The position numbers and the translations under genes are program-made. A stretch of 64,000 bases of DNA from Microvirga pakistanensis (GTDB lineage: Bacteria; Pseudomonadota; Alphaproteobacteria; Rhizobiales; Beijerinckiaceae). Positions 47,521 through 55,800 of the stretch are shown here, in pieces. The notes beneath the pieces were generated by a model, which did no database searches, was not told the DNA's origin, and saw nothing but the letters and a program-made list of their open reading frames with translations. Location of the stretch: NCBI RefSeq assembly GCF_004458765.1, contig NZ_SPJX01000267.1, forward strand, positions 14,957 through 78,956, in the 5' to 3' direction. Position 1 is the stretch's first letter; every line of letters starts with the position of its first letter.

Positions 47521-48540
47521 TCATTCAAGTGGACTGATGGCCCCTTCAGGAACGGTAGGTCCGGTAGGCTCTTCAGGAACGGTAGGTCCGGTAGGCTCTT
47601 CAGGAACGGTAGGTCCGGTAGGCCCACCAGGAACGATAACAATATCTCTCGGACGGTCGAGCTCAACTGCTATATCTCGCTCGGTAGGTCTATAAAGTGC
47701 ATTCGGATATTTATAGAGGTGGTCACGGCTCGGGGGAACTGGGGGCGCTGTATACGACAGCTTTGACTGAGTTGCGACTATAGCCGACTGGCGCGCGAAC
47801 TGACTGAGTTCTGAGGATACACATAGCCCGCCAACAGTTCTCCCCTCCGGACAGCTTGGCGATACCTGCGCCAGCACCGCGGCACTACACGCAGCACGGT
47901 CAATCGGGCGAAGGCAGCGCTCGGCGAACTGGGTCGTGGTAGGACCCGCTGGACGTGGCCCCTCAATAGCCGACCGCGTGACGGCGACCGCCTGCCCCGG
48001 CATGTTCAAGGTCGCGCAGCGCTGTGGTGTGCGGATCAGGCAGACGACGATCACGCCTTCTCGAAGTGCAACGGACGTGCGCTGTGAATCGACAAGCAGA
48101 TCGAACGCGGTGCCGCGCACTCCGATAACGGCATGCGGCGTTCGAACTTGATAGGCGCTTGGCTGCGATGCACCGCTCACCCAGCGCAATGCTCCTGTTG
48201 CGATCCGAACCACCGCTTCGCGCGTGGTCCGGTCGGGATTGTAGACGAAGCGATCCAGGACAACGGATGCAGATGGTCCCAATGCGAGCCTGGTCTCGTC
48301 CAGAAACTGAAATTGTGCGGCGCTCTCGTTTGCGGTCCGAATATTCTCGTTTGAGAACACGCCGTCACCGGGATTGATAGCTCGCGTTCGCCCACCAAGT
48401 GCACCTGAGACGTTTCGATTGACCACGACAGCTGATCCGATGTTCCGCTGTGCTAGGGCAGGTCCTATGGCTGAGAGGAACAAGGAAACAAGAGCAAAAT
48501 TGAGGATTATCCTGTGGCAATGTGCCTTGAGAACTGACAT
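47521..48540 (-). CDS. Exported FecR-domain protein with C-terminal GPTVPEEPT repeats
   Basis: The 339-residue protein has a signal peptide ending PALAQ, then a FecR domain at about residues 50-165: PGDGVFSNENIRTANESAAQ, ALGPSASVVLDRF, TGALRWVSG, and HAVIGVRGTAFDLLV. The C-terminus is a tandem GPTVPEEPT repeat. It is likely periplasmic. FecR domains sense or transmit signals in iron-uptake regulation, but this soluble type is often found with CHASE2-cyclase genes. The ATG has a GGAGGC site. It lies 113 bases downstream of the beta-barrel gene on the same strand and is probably cotranscribed. Confidence 0.85.
   Translation of the reverse strand: MSVLKAHCHRIILNFALVSLFLSAIGPALAQRNIGSAVVVNRNVSGALGGRTRAINPGDGVFSNENIRTANESAAQFQFLDETRLALGPSASVVLDRFVYNPDRTTREAVVRIATGALRWVSGASQPSAYQVRTPHAVIGVRGTAFDLLVDSQRTSVALREGVIVVCLIRTPQRCATLNMPGQAVAVTRSAIEGPRPAGPTTTQFAERCLRPIDRAACSAAVLAQVSPSCPEGRTVGGLCVSSELSQFARQSAIVATQSKLSYTAPPVPPSRDHLYKYPNALYRPTERDIAVELDRPRDIVIVPGGPTGPTVPEEPTGPTVPEEPTGPTVPEGAISPLE
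47544..47624. repeat. Three tandem copies of a 27-bp unit within the FecR gene
   Basis: The unit begins CTTCAGGAACGGTAGGTCCG and occurs at 47544, 47571 and 47598 with one base difference in the last. It encodes the nine-residue repeat GPTVPEEPT and could change copy number by slippage. Confidence 0.92.
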
Positions 48541-48653
48541 CTCTGAACGCCTCCGCCCTGAATTATTTACCAGTTTCTGCCGACACGCGGGTCTTCCAAT
48601 TATAGGATCTCCGTCCCATCACCGGAGAGGCCTTAAGGGCAAGACCGTAAGGC

Positions 48654-49982
48654 TCAGAACCGCGCGGTTATCCCGGTGCTTGCCTGCCAACCGTGTCCTG
48701 ATTGTTGTGGCAGAGCCTCGCCGCTGAAAAATTGGTCTACAAATGGCCCCTGAGCGCCTTCGCGCGTCCAGACGCGTTCCAATCGCGCATTCAAAGTGAA
48801 TATGTCTGAAACCGCGAAGTTGGCGACTGCTCCAAGGCTCCATCTCCTTTTAGCGGGTACAAACTGCGACGTTGTCGGAAGATATGCATTTTCGTCGCGA
48901 TAAAGAAAGCTAGCCGTTGGACCGGCGGTGAGATTTGAGGTAATTCGATACGCTCCGTCGAGACCTATTCTGTAGATGTTGCTGTTAGAATTGAGGTCTT
49001 CCCGAAGAAGTGGAGCGAGTGGCTGCCCTAGTTGGGGCTCGGAAACCTTATTGGGTGAAGTATGGCTCCATCCTAAGGTTAAAGTCATACTAAGATCCTC
49101 TGTCCAGAGGTAAGACAACCTTCCTTGCAACAAGAATCGATTGCCCAATTCGTAGTCAGGGTTGCCAATAACGAAGTCCCCCGGAATGTTAATGAGACTC
49201 GAACGAGAGGTTGTTTCGATTGTGTAACTCGTTGCAAGCTGGGCGAAGATGCGACCGCTCTGATAATTCAGCGAGCCACTCAGCGTAAATGTATTCCCGG
49301 GGTCGAATGAGCGTAAAAGTTCAGGGAAAAATGCATTCTCTATATCGTATTCCCCACGCCAGACATAACCGACGCTCGTATTCAGCACCAGACTCTCAGT
49401 AATGGGAATGTTTGCTCCAACAGTCGCTCCGTAGTTCCATCCTTCTCCAAACGTCGGCACATCGACATAGTCAGGATCCAGCCGCGCGCGTGACGAGTTC
49501 CCTTGAAGCGGTGTCTCGCCGGTCGGCAGATTCACATTCAGGGAGAGAAAAGGCTGGACCCCCGGGATGCCTAAATATGTGAACGTTCCGCCAGCCTGGG
49601 TATCCGTCGGACCAACATACTCGCCGCTGAAGAAGGGCGTTGTCTGGCGAGACCGAACGTACCCTCCTCGGGCAAACATCTCTACTTTAATGTCATCTAC
49701 AGGCCGCCCGATCAACTGCGCCGCAAATGGGAGATAAAGCTGAGAGCCTTTTCCCGGTCTTCGTCCGGTGCCCGCTACGCGGGGATCAAAGCCGAAAGTA
49801 TTCTTATAAGTAAAATATCTCACTTGGGAATCGAATAACATCTCCCATCGCTTGTCATCCGGCTGCTGATCCTGCGGAGTAACTGTTTCAGTCAAGTCGG
49901 CGGATAGAGCCGCCGTAACACTGAAAATCGTCAAACCTAATTGGGAAACAAACGTTCGGCGTAACACACACATCAAATGCAT
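48654..49982 (-). CDS. Outer-membrane beta-barrel protein of unknown family
   Basis: The 442-residue protein begins with a signal peptide (MHLMCVLRRTFVSQLGLTIF...SAD) and shows alternating amphipathic strands throughout, many ending in aromatic residues, and a final phenylalanine (STGITARF), the signal for BAM insertion. I cannot assign a transport substrate. The start at 49982 is chosen for its GGAGG site five bases away. It is more AT-rich than the core genes. It is divergent from the TIR-CHASE2 cyclase gene and upstream of the FecR gene, so the three may form one envelope-signalling unit. Confidence 0.78.
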   Translation of the reverse strand: MHLMCVLRRTFVSQLGLTIFSVTAALSADLTETVTPQDQQPDDKRWEMLFDSQVRYFTYKNTFGFDPRVAGTGRRPGKGSQLYLPFAAQLIGRPVDDIKVEMFARGGYVRSRQTTPFFSGEYVGPTDTQAGGTFTYLGIPGVQPFLSLNVNLPTGETPLQGNSSRARLDPDYVDVPTFGEGWNYGATVGANIPITESLVLNTSVGYVWRGEYDIENAFFPELLRSFDPGNTFTLSGSLNYQSGRIFAQLATSYTIETTSRSSLINIPGDFVIGNPDYELGNRFLLQGRLSYLWTEDLSMTLTLGWSHTSPNKVSEPQLGQPLAPLLREDLNSNSNIYRIGLDGAYRITSNLTAGPTASFLYRDENAYLPTTSQFVPAKRRWSLGAVANFAVSDIFTLNARLERVWTREGAQGPFVDQFFSGEALPQQSGHGWQASTGITARF

Positions 49983-50033
49983 AGCGGCCTCCAACAACGA
50001 TCGATTGTTGATCGGCCAAAATCCCAAATGCAA

Positions 50034-50444
50034 TAATCACAATGTATATCACTACTTGAACATCAACGATGTTGCAGGCTCGCCACGGATCAAGACATTA
50101 AGTTTCGAGAAGGATATGGATCTATGCCATTTATAGACTTATGTTCCGTAGCCGCATGCCATAATTTCGACTTTGGCAACTGTCAGACAGCTCGGCAGCG
50201 GACACAGGTTCGACATTGCTGAAGCGCTCGCGAGGGTCATGGCGCTATGTGCTGATGCTGTGCGCCCGCACCTTGAAGTGAGACTTCGCGCGACAAGCAG
50301 CGGATGAACGCATCGGGCTCTTCATTGAGCGATTCACCTGGCGTTCGGGATCCTGAGGCGAACTCGAATCTTGTAGGTGCAGCGGAAATAAGTTAAGTTG
50401 AGACAAGTATTTCGGCTTGATTGTGCATTCCAGAGTGGAGGCAC
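50034..50444. other. Divergent control region between the beta-barrel and TIR-cyclase genes
   Basis: No gene is visible in these 411 bases. The region must contain the promoters of both divergent units. I see no clear palindrome or strong consensus promoter. Confidence 0.5.
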
Positions 50445-53400
50445 ATGCCTGCCATATTCATAAGCCATTCGAGTGTTGACCGCGAAATTGCCGCGGAACT
50501 CAAACTGTGGCTCGAAGAACTAGGCTATGAATACGTCTTCCTTGATTTCGACCGCACAATCGGAATAGATCCCGGTGAAAACTGGGAGCGCCGGCTCTAC
50601 GAGGAGATCGCGCGCTGCCATGCAGTAGTCGTCGTTCTCACGCCGAACTGGCATAGCTCGAAGTGGTGCTTCGCAGAGTACACGCAGGCTCGCGCTCTCG
50701 GGAAGCGTATTTTTCCGATTGCGGCAGGACCGGTTCATGAAGCATCGATTGCCCGGGATCTCCAAGAGATCGATTGGCGGGCGTGGAAATCCGGCGGACG
50801 CGAGCGCCTTGCCCAGAAAATCAGAGCAATCACGGATGAACTCGCACGAGGCTTCCGCTGGGATCCCGCCCGTCCTCCCTATCCAGGCATAAATGCATTT
50901 GAGAAGGAAGACGCGGCGATCTTTTTCGGCCGAGACGAGGAAACGCACGAGATCATAGAGAAGCTCGAGAGCCGTCGACTGCAGACCCGCGGGAGCTTCC
51001 TTCTCGTCCTTGGTTCCTCAGGCAGTGGGAAGTCATCGCTAATTAGGGCCGGCGTTGTCCCAGCACTCGAACGGGAGCGGGCGTCTTGGATTATCGTTCC
51101 GATTATCCGTCCTCAAGCGGAGCCCCTGACCGCCTTGGCAAAGGCTTTGGCGGAGGCCAACGGAAAACCTGAGAGCTGGCATCAGTGGAAGCAGCGCTTA
51201 ACCGAAGAGCCACGCTCCGCCCTCAAGGAGTTCGCGGATGAGCTGCGGGTGGGGCGCCAGCGTGCTGCAACCCTGCTCCTGTGTATTGACCAGTTTGAAG
51301 AAATCATCTCCGTTCGGTCGACAGAAACGCATGCCTTCCTGGGAGCTCTTGCAGTCCTTACAGACCAAGAAGTCAATCTGCCCTTCCTGGTTGTCGCTAC
51401 GTCCCGATCGGATGCACTGGATGAGCTCCTCGCGACGCCCGAGATTGCAGCCATCGGGCCCATGACCTATCCGCTGCGGCCGATGCCCCTTGATCGGGTG
51501 AGGCGCATCATCATAGGACCCGCAGCAGTCGCTTCGATCAACCTTGAAGAAGGATTGGTGGAGCGCATCCTTCGCGACGTACCCTCATCGGACGTCCTGC
51601 CGCTTCTCGCTTTCACACTACGCGAGCTGTATGACCATTCGAAGGGCCATCATCGTCATCTTACAATTGCCGACTATGAAATGCTCGGCGACGCTGGTGC
51701 CGGCTTCTCCCCTCTTGAGAACGCAGTGCGGCGCAGAGCTGAAGAAGTCATCGAGGCCGAGCGACCGTCAGAGGAAGAGTTGATCGCCTTGCGTCGCAGC
51801 TTCATCCCCGGTTTGGTTCGCCTGACCGCCGATGGGCATGCCCTTCGTGCAATCGCGCGTCTGGCTGATTGCCCCGCCGCCGCGCATCGCCTTCTGTTCG
51901 CCTTGGTTCAGAGCCGTCTTCTGACATTGAGCGACGAACATGGTGATGCGCGGATTGAGGTGGCGCATGAAGCACTTTTCCGAGCTTGGCCGAAGCTGAC
52001 GAGCTGGATCACGGCGGAGCAGGAATTTCTCCTCGTCTACAAACAGGTCGAGGAGCAAATGAAGATCTGGGCCGTGGCACCTCAGGAACGAAAGGAGGAA
52101 GCGCTCCTGCAAGGTTATCTGCTCTCACGCGCGCGGCGGTTCCATGTCGACGGATCCAATCGGTTTGGTTCCTTAACGTCCTTTGTTTCCGCCAGTATTG
52201 CGCACGATGACGAAAAGCAGGCTCAACTAGTCGACGCGGGTAAGCGCGGAGGAATACTTGAGTCGATGGTGCGCCCTCCGGAGGAGGCCGTCCGTCAGCT
52301 CTTCGGCTCAGGCCGCGGCCTGAGGGAGCACGGAAAACTCGTGTCGGCACTCCAGGCATGGGGCGGCTCGATCACGCGGAAGTTGACCCTTATCCTGATT
52401 GTTGCGACCGGTCTCATAGGGTCAGCGACTGCGCTCAGGATCATTGATCCTTGGTTCATCGCAGACCTTCGAAATCGGACTTTCGATGTGTACCAACGAC
52501 GTGCACCTCGCCCCTACGATGCCTTCAAGGTCCGGATCGTGGGCATTGATGATGCCTCGCTCGCTGCGTTCGGCCAGTGGCCCTGGCCTCGGATCCGGCT
52601 CGCCGACTTGACACAGCGCCTCGTTGAACTTGGCGCCTCTGTCATTGTTTTCGATGTGATCTTTCCTGAACCCGACCGGACTTCGCCCATCCATCAAGTC
52701 CGCAGCCTTGACTCCAGGGAGTTGAGTGAGCTGCATAAGATCTATGCGTTGTCCGGCAACCGGCTTGACCATGATGAGGCGTTCGCCGATGCAATCAGGA
52801 ATGCGCCTGTCGTCCTCAGCTTTGCGACCTCCACTTTAGCGAATGGCCTACGGCCTCCGGTCAAATCCGGATGGGCATTGGTGGGCGTTGAACCTCAAAC
52901 CTTCTTGGACCCCTTTGTCGGGGCCGTGACGAATATCCCGATCCTTGATCAAGCATCGAGTGGGGTCGGGAGCTGGAACGCAGTCGCAGATCAAGATGGG
53001 GTGATCCGCCGGATACCGATGCTGGTCTCCGATGGATCCAGAATCTATCCCAGTCTTGTTGCCGAGGCACTCCGCGTGGCGTTCAGCCAAAACACGGTTA
53101 TGGTAAGGAGCGTTGGGGCCGCGCACCCCAAGCTCGACCAGATCCGGATCGGTGAGTTTCAAATTCCCTTGTCTGCGAGCGGCGATCTATGGCTGCGCTA
53201 TGATCATGACCGCCAAGTTCGCTATGTGTCGGCCAAAGATGTGCTGAAACCAGTAGTGGAGGCGGATCTTCGTGCGCAAATCGAAGGCCATGTCGTTTTT
53301 GTCGGCGTCTCAGCTCCGGGCTTAGGCGGAGCTAGTATCACAGCGCTCGGAGAGACGGTTCCAGCTGTCTCGGTCCACGCTCAGGCCATGGAGCAGATCC

Positions 53401-54596
53401 TCGGAAAATCGTTCCTGGCTCGGCCTCATTGGGCTGACGATTTGGAGATCTGGGCTACAATTCTCCTCAGCATAGCGGTTGCCGCTCTGCTGTTTGGACT
53501 AAGCCCTCAATTGACGTTCCTCGTCGGAGCTCTAGCGGCTGCGATGGCGGTTGGGTCCTCTTGGTGGCTCTTCTACCAGCATGGCATTCTCCTCGATCCT
53601 GTTTTTCCGCTGCTGAGCTCTTTGATCGTGTACTTTGCTGTGACGGGTATTCTGTATATGGCCGCAGATCGGGAGAGGAAATTCATCAGGCAAGCGTTTG
53701 GGCGATACGTTGCGCCGGAGCTGTTGACGAAACTGGAGCGCTCTCCCTGCAGCATGAGACTGGGCGGCGAGGTACGTCCGATGACCATCATGTTCATGGA
53801 GGTGCACAACTTCACGCCGATCTGCGAGGCTCTCCCGGCTGCCGATCTCGTCGGCTTCATCAATCAACTCCTCTCTCCCATGTCGGACGCGATCCAGGCT
53901 GAGCACGGTACGATTGATCGGTATGTAGGAGACTCAATCGTGGCCTTCTGGAACGCGCCGCTCGACATCCCTGATCATGCCGCGCGGGCATGTCGCGCTG
54001 CGCTCCGGATGCAGGACATCATATCCCGGATGAATTCTGAAGATGCCTTCCGCTTCCGAGCACGGAACCAGCCCGATCTCCAGGTTAGGATTGGCGTTGG
54101 CATCAACACGGGGGATGCATGCGTCGGCAACATGGGATCTGACCGGCGCTTCAACTATTCGGCGATCGGAGAGGCCGTAGACGTGGCGACGCGGATTGGA
54201 TCTTGCTGCAAGGGACTGGGTGCACAGCTTCTAATCTCGGAGGAGACGGCTCACGCAGCTCCGGGCTTTGCCGTCCTGGAGACTGGCGAGATCATGCTCC
54301 GAGGTGAGGCACGGCCGAGAAATCTCCTGGTGCTTTGTGGCGATGAGGCGACAGCATCCAGCCGCGAGTTCCACGAGCTTGCTGTAGTACACGAGCGTTT
54401 GCTTGAAGCCATTCGGCGCAGAGATAGCATCGGGGCCGCGGCTCTGCTGTCTGGATGTCGTTCCCGCGCGGGCGGGTCGCTTGCGAGCTTGTACAATCAC
54501 CTTGAGAAGAAGATTTCAAATATAGAACAGGGTGTCATCGTCCAGGACGACCGAGTTCGCGTTTCGGGAATTACTGCGCTCCGGACCGGCGGGTAG
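50445..54596 (+). CDS. TIR - STAND NTPase - CHASE2 - class III nucleotide cyclase fusion protein
   Basis: This 1383-residue protein has four parts. (1) A TIR domain at residues 1-120 opens MPAIFISHSS and has the probable NADase glutamate E78 in SSKWCFAEY. (2) An nSTAND1-type NTPase follows, with FFGRDEE near 161, Walker A GSSGSGKS at 190-197 and Walker B D282 in LLLCIDQFEE, ending in the helical HEALFRAWPKL region. (3) One membrane helix (647-667), a periplasmic CHASE2 domain (about 670-985, FDVYQRRAP, WPWPR, VIVFDVIFPEPD), then three helices (about 1001-1073). (4) A cytoplasmic cyclase domain (1110-1292). The cyclase keeps D1163 and R1250 but has E1119, R1159, S1239 and D1246 where Asp, Lys, Thr/Asp and Asn are usual. 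The start at 50445 has a GGAGG site; a TTG at 50421 is less likely. Role unknown; sensing and immunity are both possible. Confidence 0.9.
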   Translation: MPAIFISHSSVDREIAAELKLWLEELGYEYVFLDFDRTIGIDPGENWERRLYEEIARCHAVVVVLTPNWHSSKWCFAEYTQARALGKRIFPIAAGPVHEASIARDLQEIDWRAWKSGGRERLAQKIRAITDELARGFRWDPARPPYPGINAFEKEDAAIFFGRDEETHEIIEKLESRRLQTRGSFLLVLGSSGSGKSSLIRAGVVPALERERASWIIVPIIRPQAEPLTALAKALAEANGKPESWHQWKQRLTEEPRSALKEFADELRVGRQRAATLLLCIDQFEEIISVRSTETHAFLGALAVLTDQEVNLPFLVVATSRSDALDELLATPEIAAIGPMTYPLRPMPLDRVRRIIIGPAAVASINLEEGLVERILRDVPSSDVLPLLAFTLRELYDHSKGHHRHLTIADYEMLGDAGAGFSPLENAVRRRAEEVIEAERPSEEELIALRRSFIPGLVRLTADGHALRAIARLADCPAAAHRLLFALVQSRLLTLSDEHGDARIEVAHEALFRAWPKLTSWITAEQEFLLVYKQVEEQMKIWAVAPQERKEEALLQGYLLSRARRFHVDGSNRFGSLTSFVSASIAHDDEKQAQLVDAGKRGGILESMVRPPEEAVRQLFGSGRGLREHGKLVSALQAWGGSITRKLTLILIVATGLIGSATALRIIDPWFIADLRNRTFDVYQRRAPRPYDAFKVRIVGIDDASLAAFGQWPWPRIRLADLTQRLVELGASVIVFDVIFPEPDRTSPIHQVRSLDSRELSELHKIYALSGNRLDHDEAFADAIRNAPVVLSFATSTLANGLRPPVKSGWALVGVEPQTFLDPFVGAVTNIPILDQASSGVGSWNAVADQDGVIRRIPMLVSDGSRIYPSLVAEALRVAFSQNTVMVRSVGAAHPKLDQIRIGEFQIPLSASGDLWLRYDHDRQVRYVSAKDVLKPVVEADLRAQIEGHVVFVGVSAPGLGGASITALGETVPAVSVHAQAMEQILGKSFLARPHWADDLEIWATILLSIAVAALLFGLSPQLTFLVGALAAAMAVGSSWWLFYQHGILLDPVFPLLSSLIVYFAVTGILYMAADRERKFIRQAFGRYVAPELLTKLERSPCSMRLGGEVRPMTIMFMEVHNFTPICEALPAADLVGFINQLLSPMSDAIQAEHGTIDRYVGDSIVAFWNAPLDIPDHAARACRAALRMQDIISRMNSEDAFRFRARNQPDLQVRIGVGINTGDACVGNMGSDRRFNYSAIGEAVDVATRIGSCCKGLGAQLLISEETAHAAPGFAVLETGEIMLRGEARPRNLLVLCGDEATASSREFHELAVVHERLLEAIRRRDSIGAAALLSGCRSRAGGSLASLYNHLEKKISNIEQGVIVQDDRVRVSGITALRTGG

Positions 54597-54972
54597 ATCG
54601 AGATTCTCGCCCGGCATCAAGAGATGAAAGCGCGGATCGCCCTGCCGCACGTTCAGCGCCGGAGGTGTTTTATCATGCCTTGGACCACGGAAAGCGCTTC
54701 GCAAGGTCGGCGTGGTGTGCTCCCGGGGCACGATCTTCTTTGGGGTGTGGGTTGTATTGGCGTGGTTGCACGGGCTTGCCCGCGCGGAAGCCCTGTGGGC
54801 GCATAGTTGCAGGGCGACTTAGCGCGCATCCTCGCTCGGTGCTCGACGGGCGCTGAACAATCAGAAGCGCTTAACGCTGTTGGAGCTAGTGGCTTTTCAT
54901 TCTGTGTTGGATAAGGTGGGCCCAAACGCAACGAAGCCCTTGAGTTTGGTGTTCCTCAAGGGCTTTGCGGTT
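54597..54972. other. Gene-free stretch after the TIR-cyclase gene
   Basis: Short frames on both strands show no known domain. Near 54911-54975 a long imperfect palindrome is present, with AACGCAACGAAGCCCTTGAG pairing with the complementary run that ends in GGTTGCGTT. It could terminate transcription and abuts the right direct repeat. Confidence 0.5.
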
Positions 54973-55024
54973 GCGTTCAGGGGGCTTTGGTGTGTTGGTT
55001 GCGGGGGACCTGAAACCACCGACA
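54973..55024 (+). repeat. Direct repeat, right copy (about 52 bp)
   Basis: This is the second copy of the repeat at 47066-47116, in the same orientation, with one base change and one extra G. It lies 376 bases after the cyclase gene and just before IS3 debris. Confidence 0.85.
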
Positions 55025-55162
55025 GTTGAAGGACAACCTGAGTAGGCGATGTAGCATCGTCTTAGCTAAATCATTGGGGCCATTGAGGTGACATGGGCGA
55101 AGTGGTCCAGCCGCTGTGTTAGTCTGACCGGCAAATTTCCTTGGGGGCTCAGAGAGGTTTGT

Positions 55163-55227
55163 CATGCGGAAGAAGGGGTTCTCGGTTGAGCGGATCGTGG
55201 CGATCCTCCCAGGCATGATCAAAGCGG
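55163..55227 (+). mobile_element. IS3-family OrfA remnant (5' end only)
   Basis: The frame from the ATG at 55163 reads MRKKGFSVERIVAIL and some further codons, matching the helix-turn-helix start of IS3-family OrfA. Similarity stops at about 55227, where the sequence passes into a hydrolase fragment. The rest of the element is absent. Confidence 0.65.
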
Positions 55228-55593
55228 GTGTTCCAGCCGGCTCCGGTACCGGAGCGCTTTGACCGAGAGTTCCCGAATGCGCTGATGCTGCGACTCCTGC
55301 AGCTTCGGGCGGCGGTCGAAGACGCGGCGCTCATGACGCCTTCGGTCGTCGAGCTGGAGCGGCACTACCGGAAACTGAAGGTTCCGGTGACGATCATCAG
55401 AGGCGCGGACGATCAGATTGCGGACGTGGGCCTTCAGTCCGAGCGCCTGCATCACAAACTGGCTGGCAGTGAGTTTATCCTCCTACCGGGACTAGGCCAC
55501 ATGGTGCATCACCGGGCTCCGGACGCAGTTGCCACAGCCATTGACGACAGGGGGCAGCGATCCGGCCCTGCGTGGGACCTAGGAGTGGGATAA
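55228..55593 (+). pseudogene. Truncated alpha/beta hydrolase (C-terminal part)
   Basis: The 121-codon frame matches only the cap and C-terminal part of an alpha/beta hydrolase: PERFDREFPNALMLR, the region VPVTIIRGADDQIADVG holding the acidic residue, and LPGLGHMVHHRAPDAV with the catalytic histidine. The N-terminal half with the nucleophile serine is missing, replaced by the IS3 remnant. No start codon with a ribosome binding site fits. This is a broken gene. Confidence 0.75.
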
Positions 55594-55800
55594 CCCCTTG
55601 TTGCCCTTAGTCTCGGCTGTCAGCAGCCAGCACGCAACCGACATCGCCGGCTCGGAGCGAGCACGCCAGAGGGGAGGTATGGGGAACCGTCACTTGAATT
55701 GGACATTAGCCCACTGTGCTTTCATCAACACACCAAACCGAGTGCAGCATTTCCGTTTTCCAGGACGTCCGAAACACTGCGCGGGATCGGAGGAGGCGCC

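Noticed and set aside
47544-47624. CRISPR-like repeat array
   Set aside because: The units are contiguous without spacers and lie in frame within a coding region, so they are coding tandem repeats. No CRISPR array is seen anywhere in the window.
54624-54931. Short frames after the TIR-cyclase gene
   Set aside because: They have no ribosome binding sites or domains and overlap on both strands.
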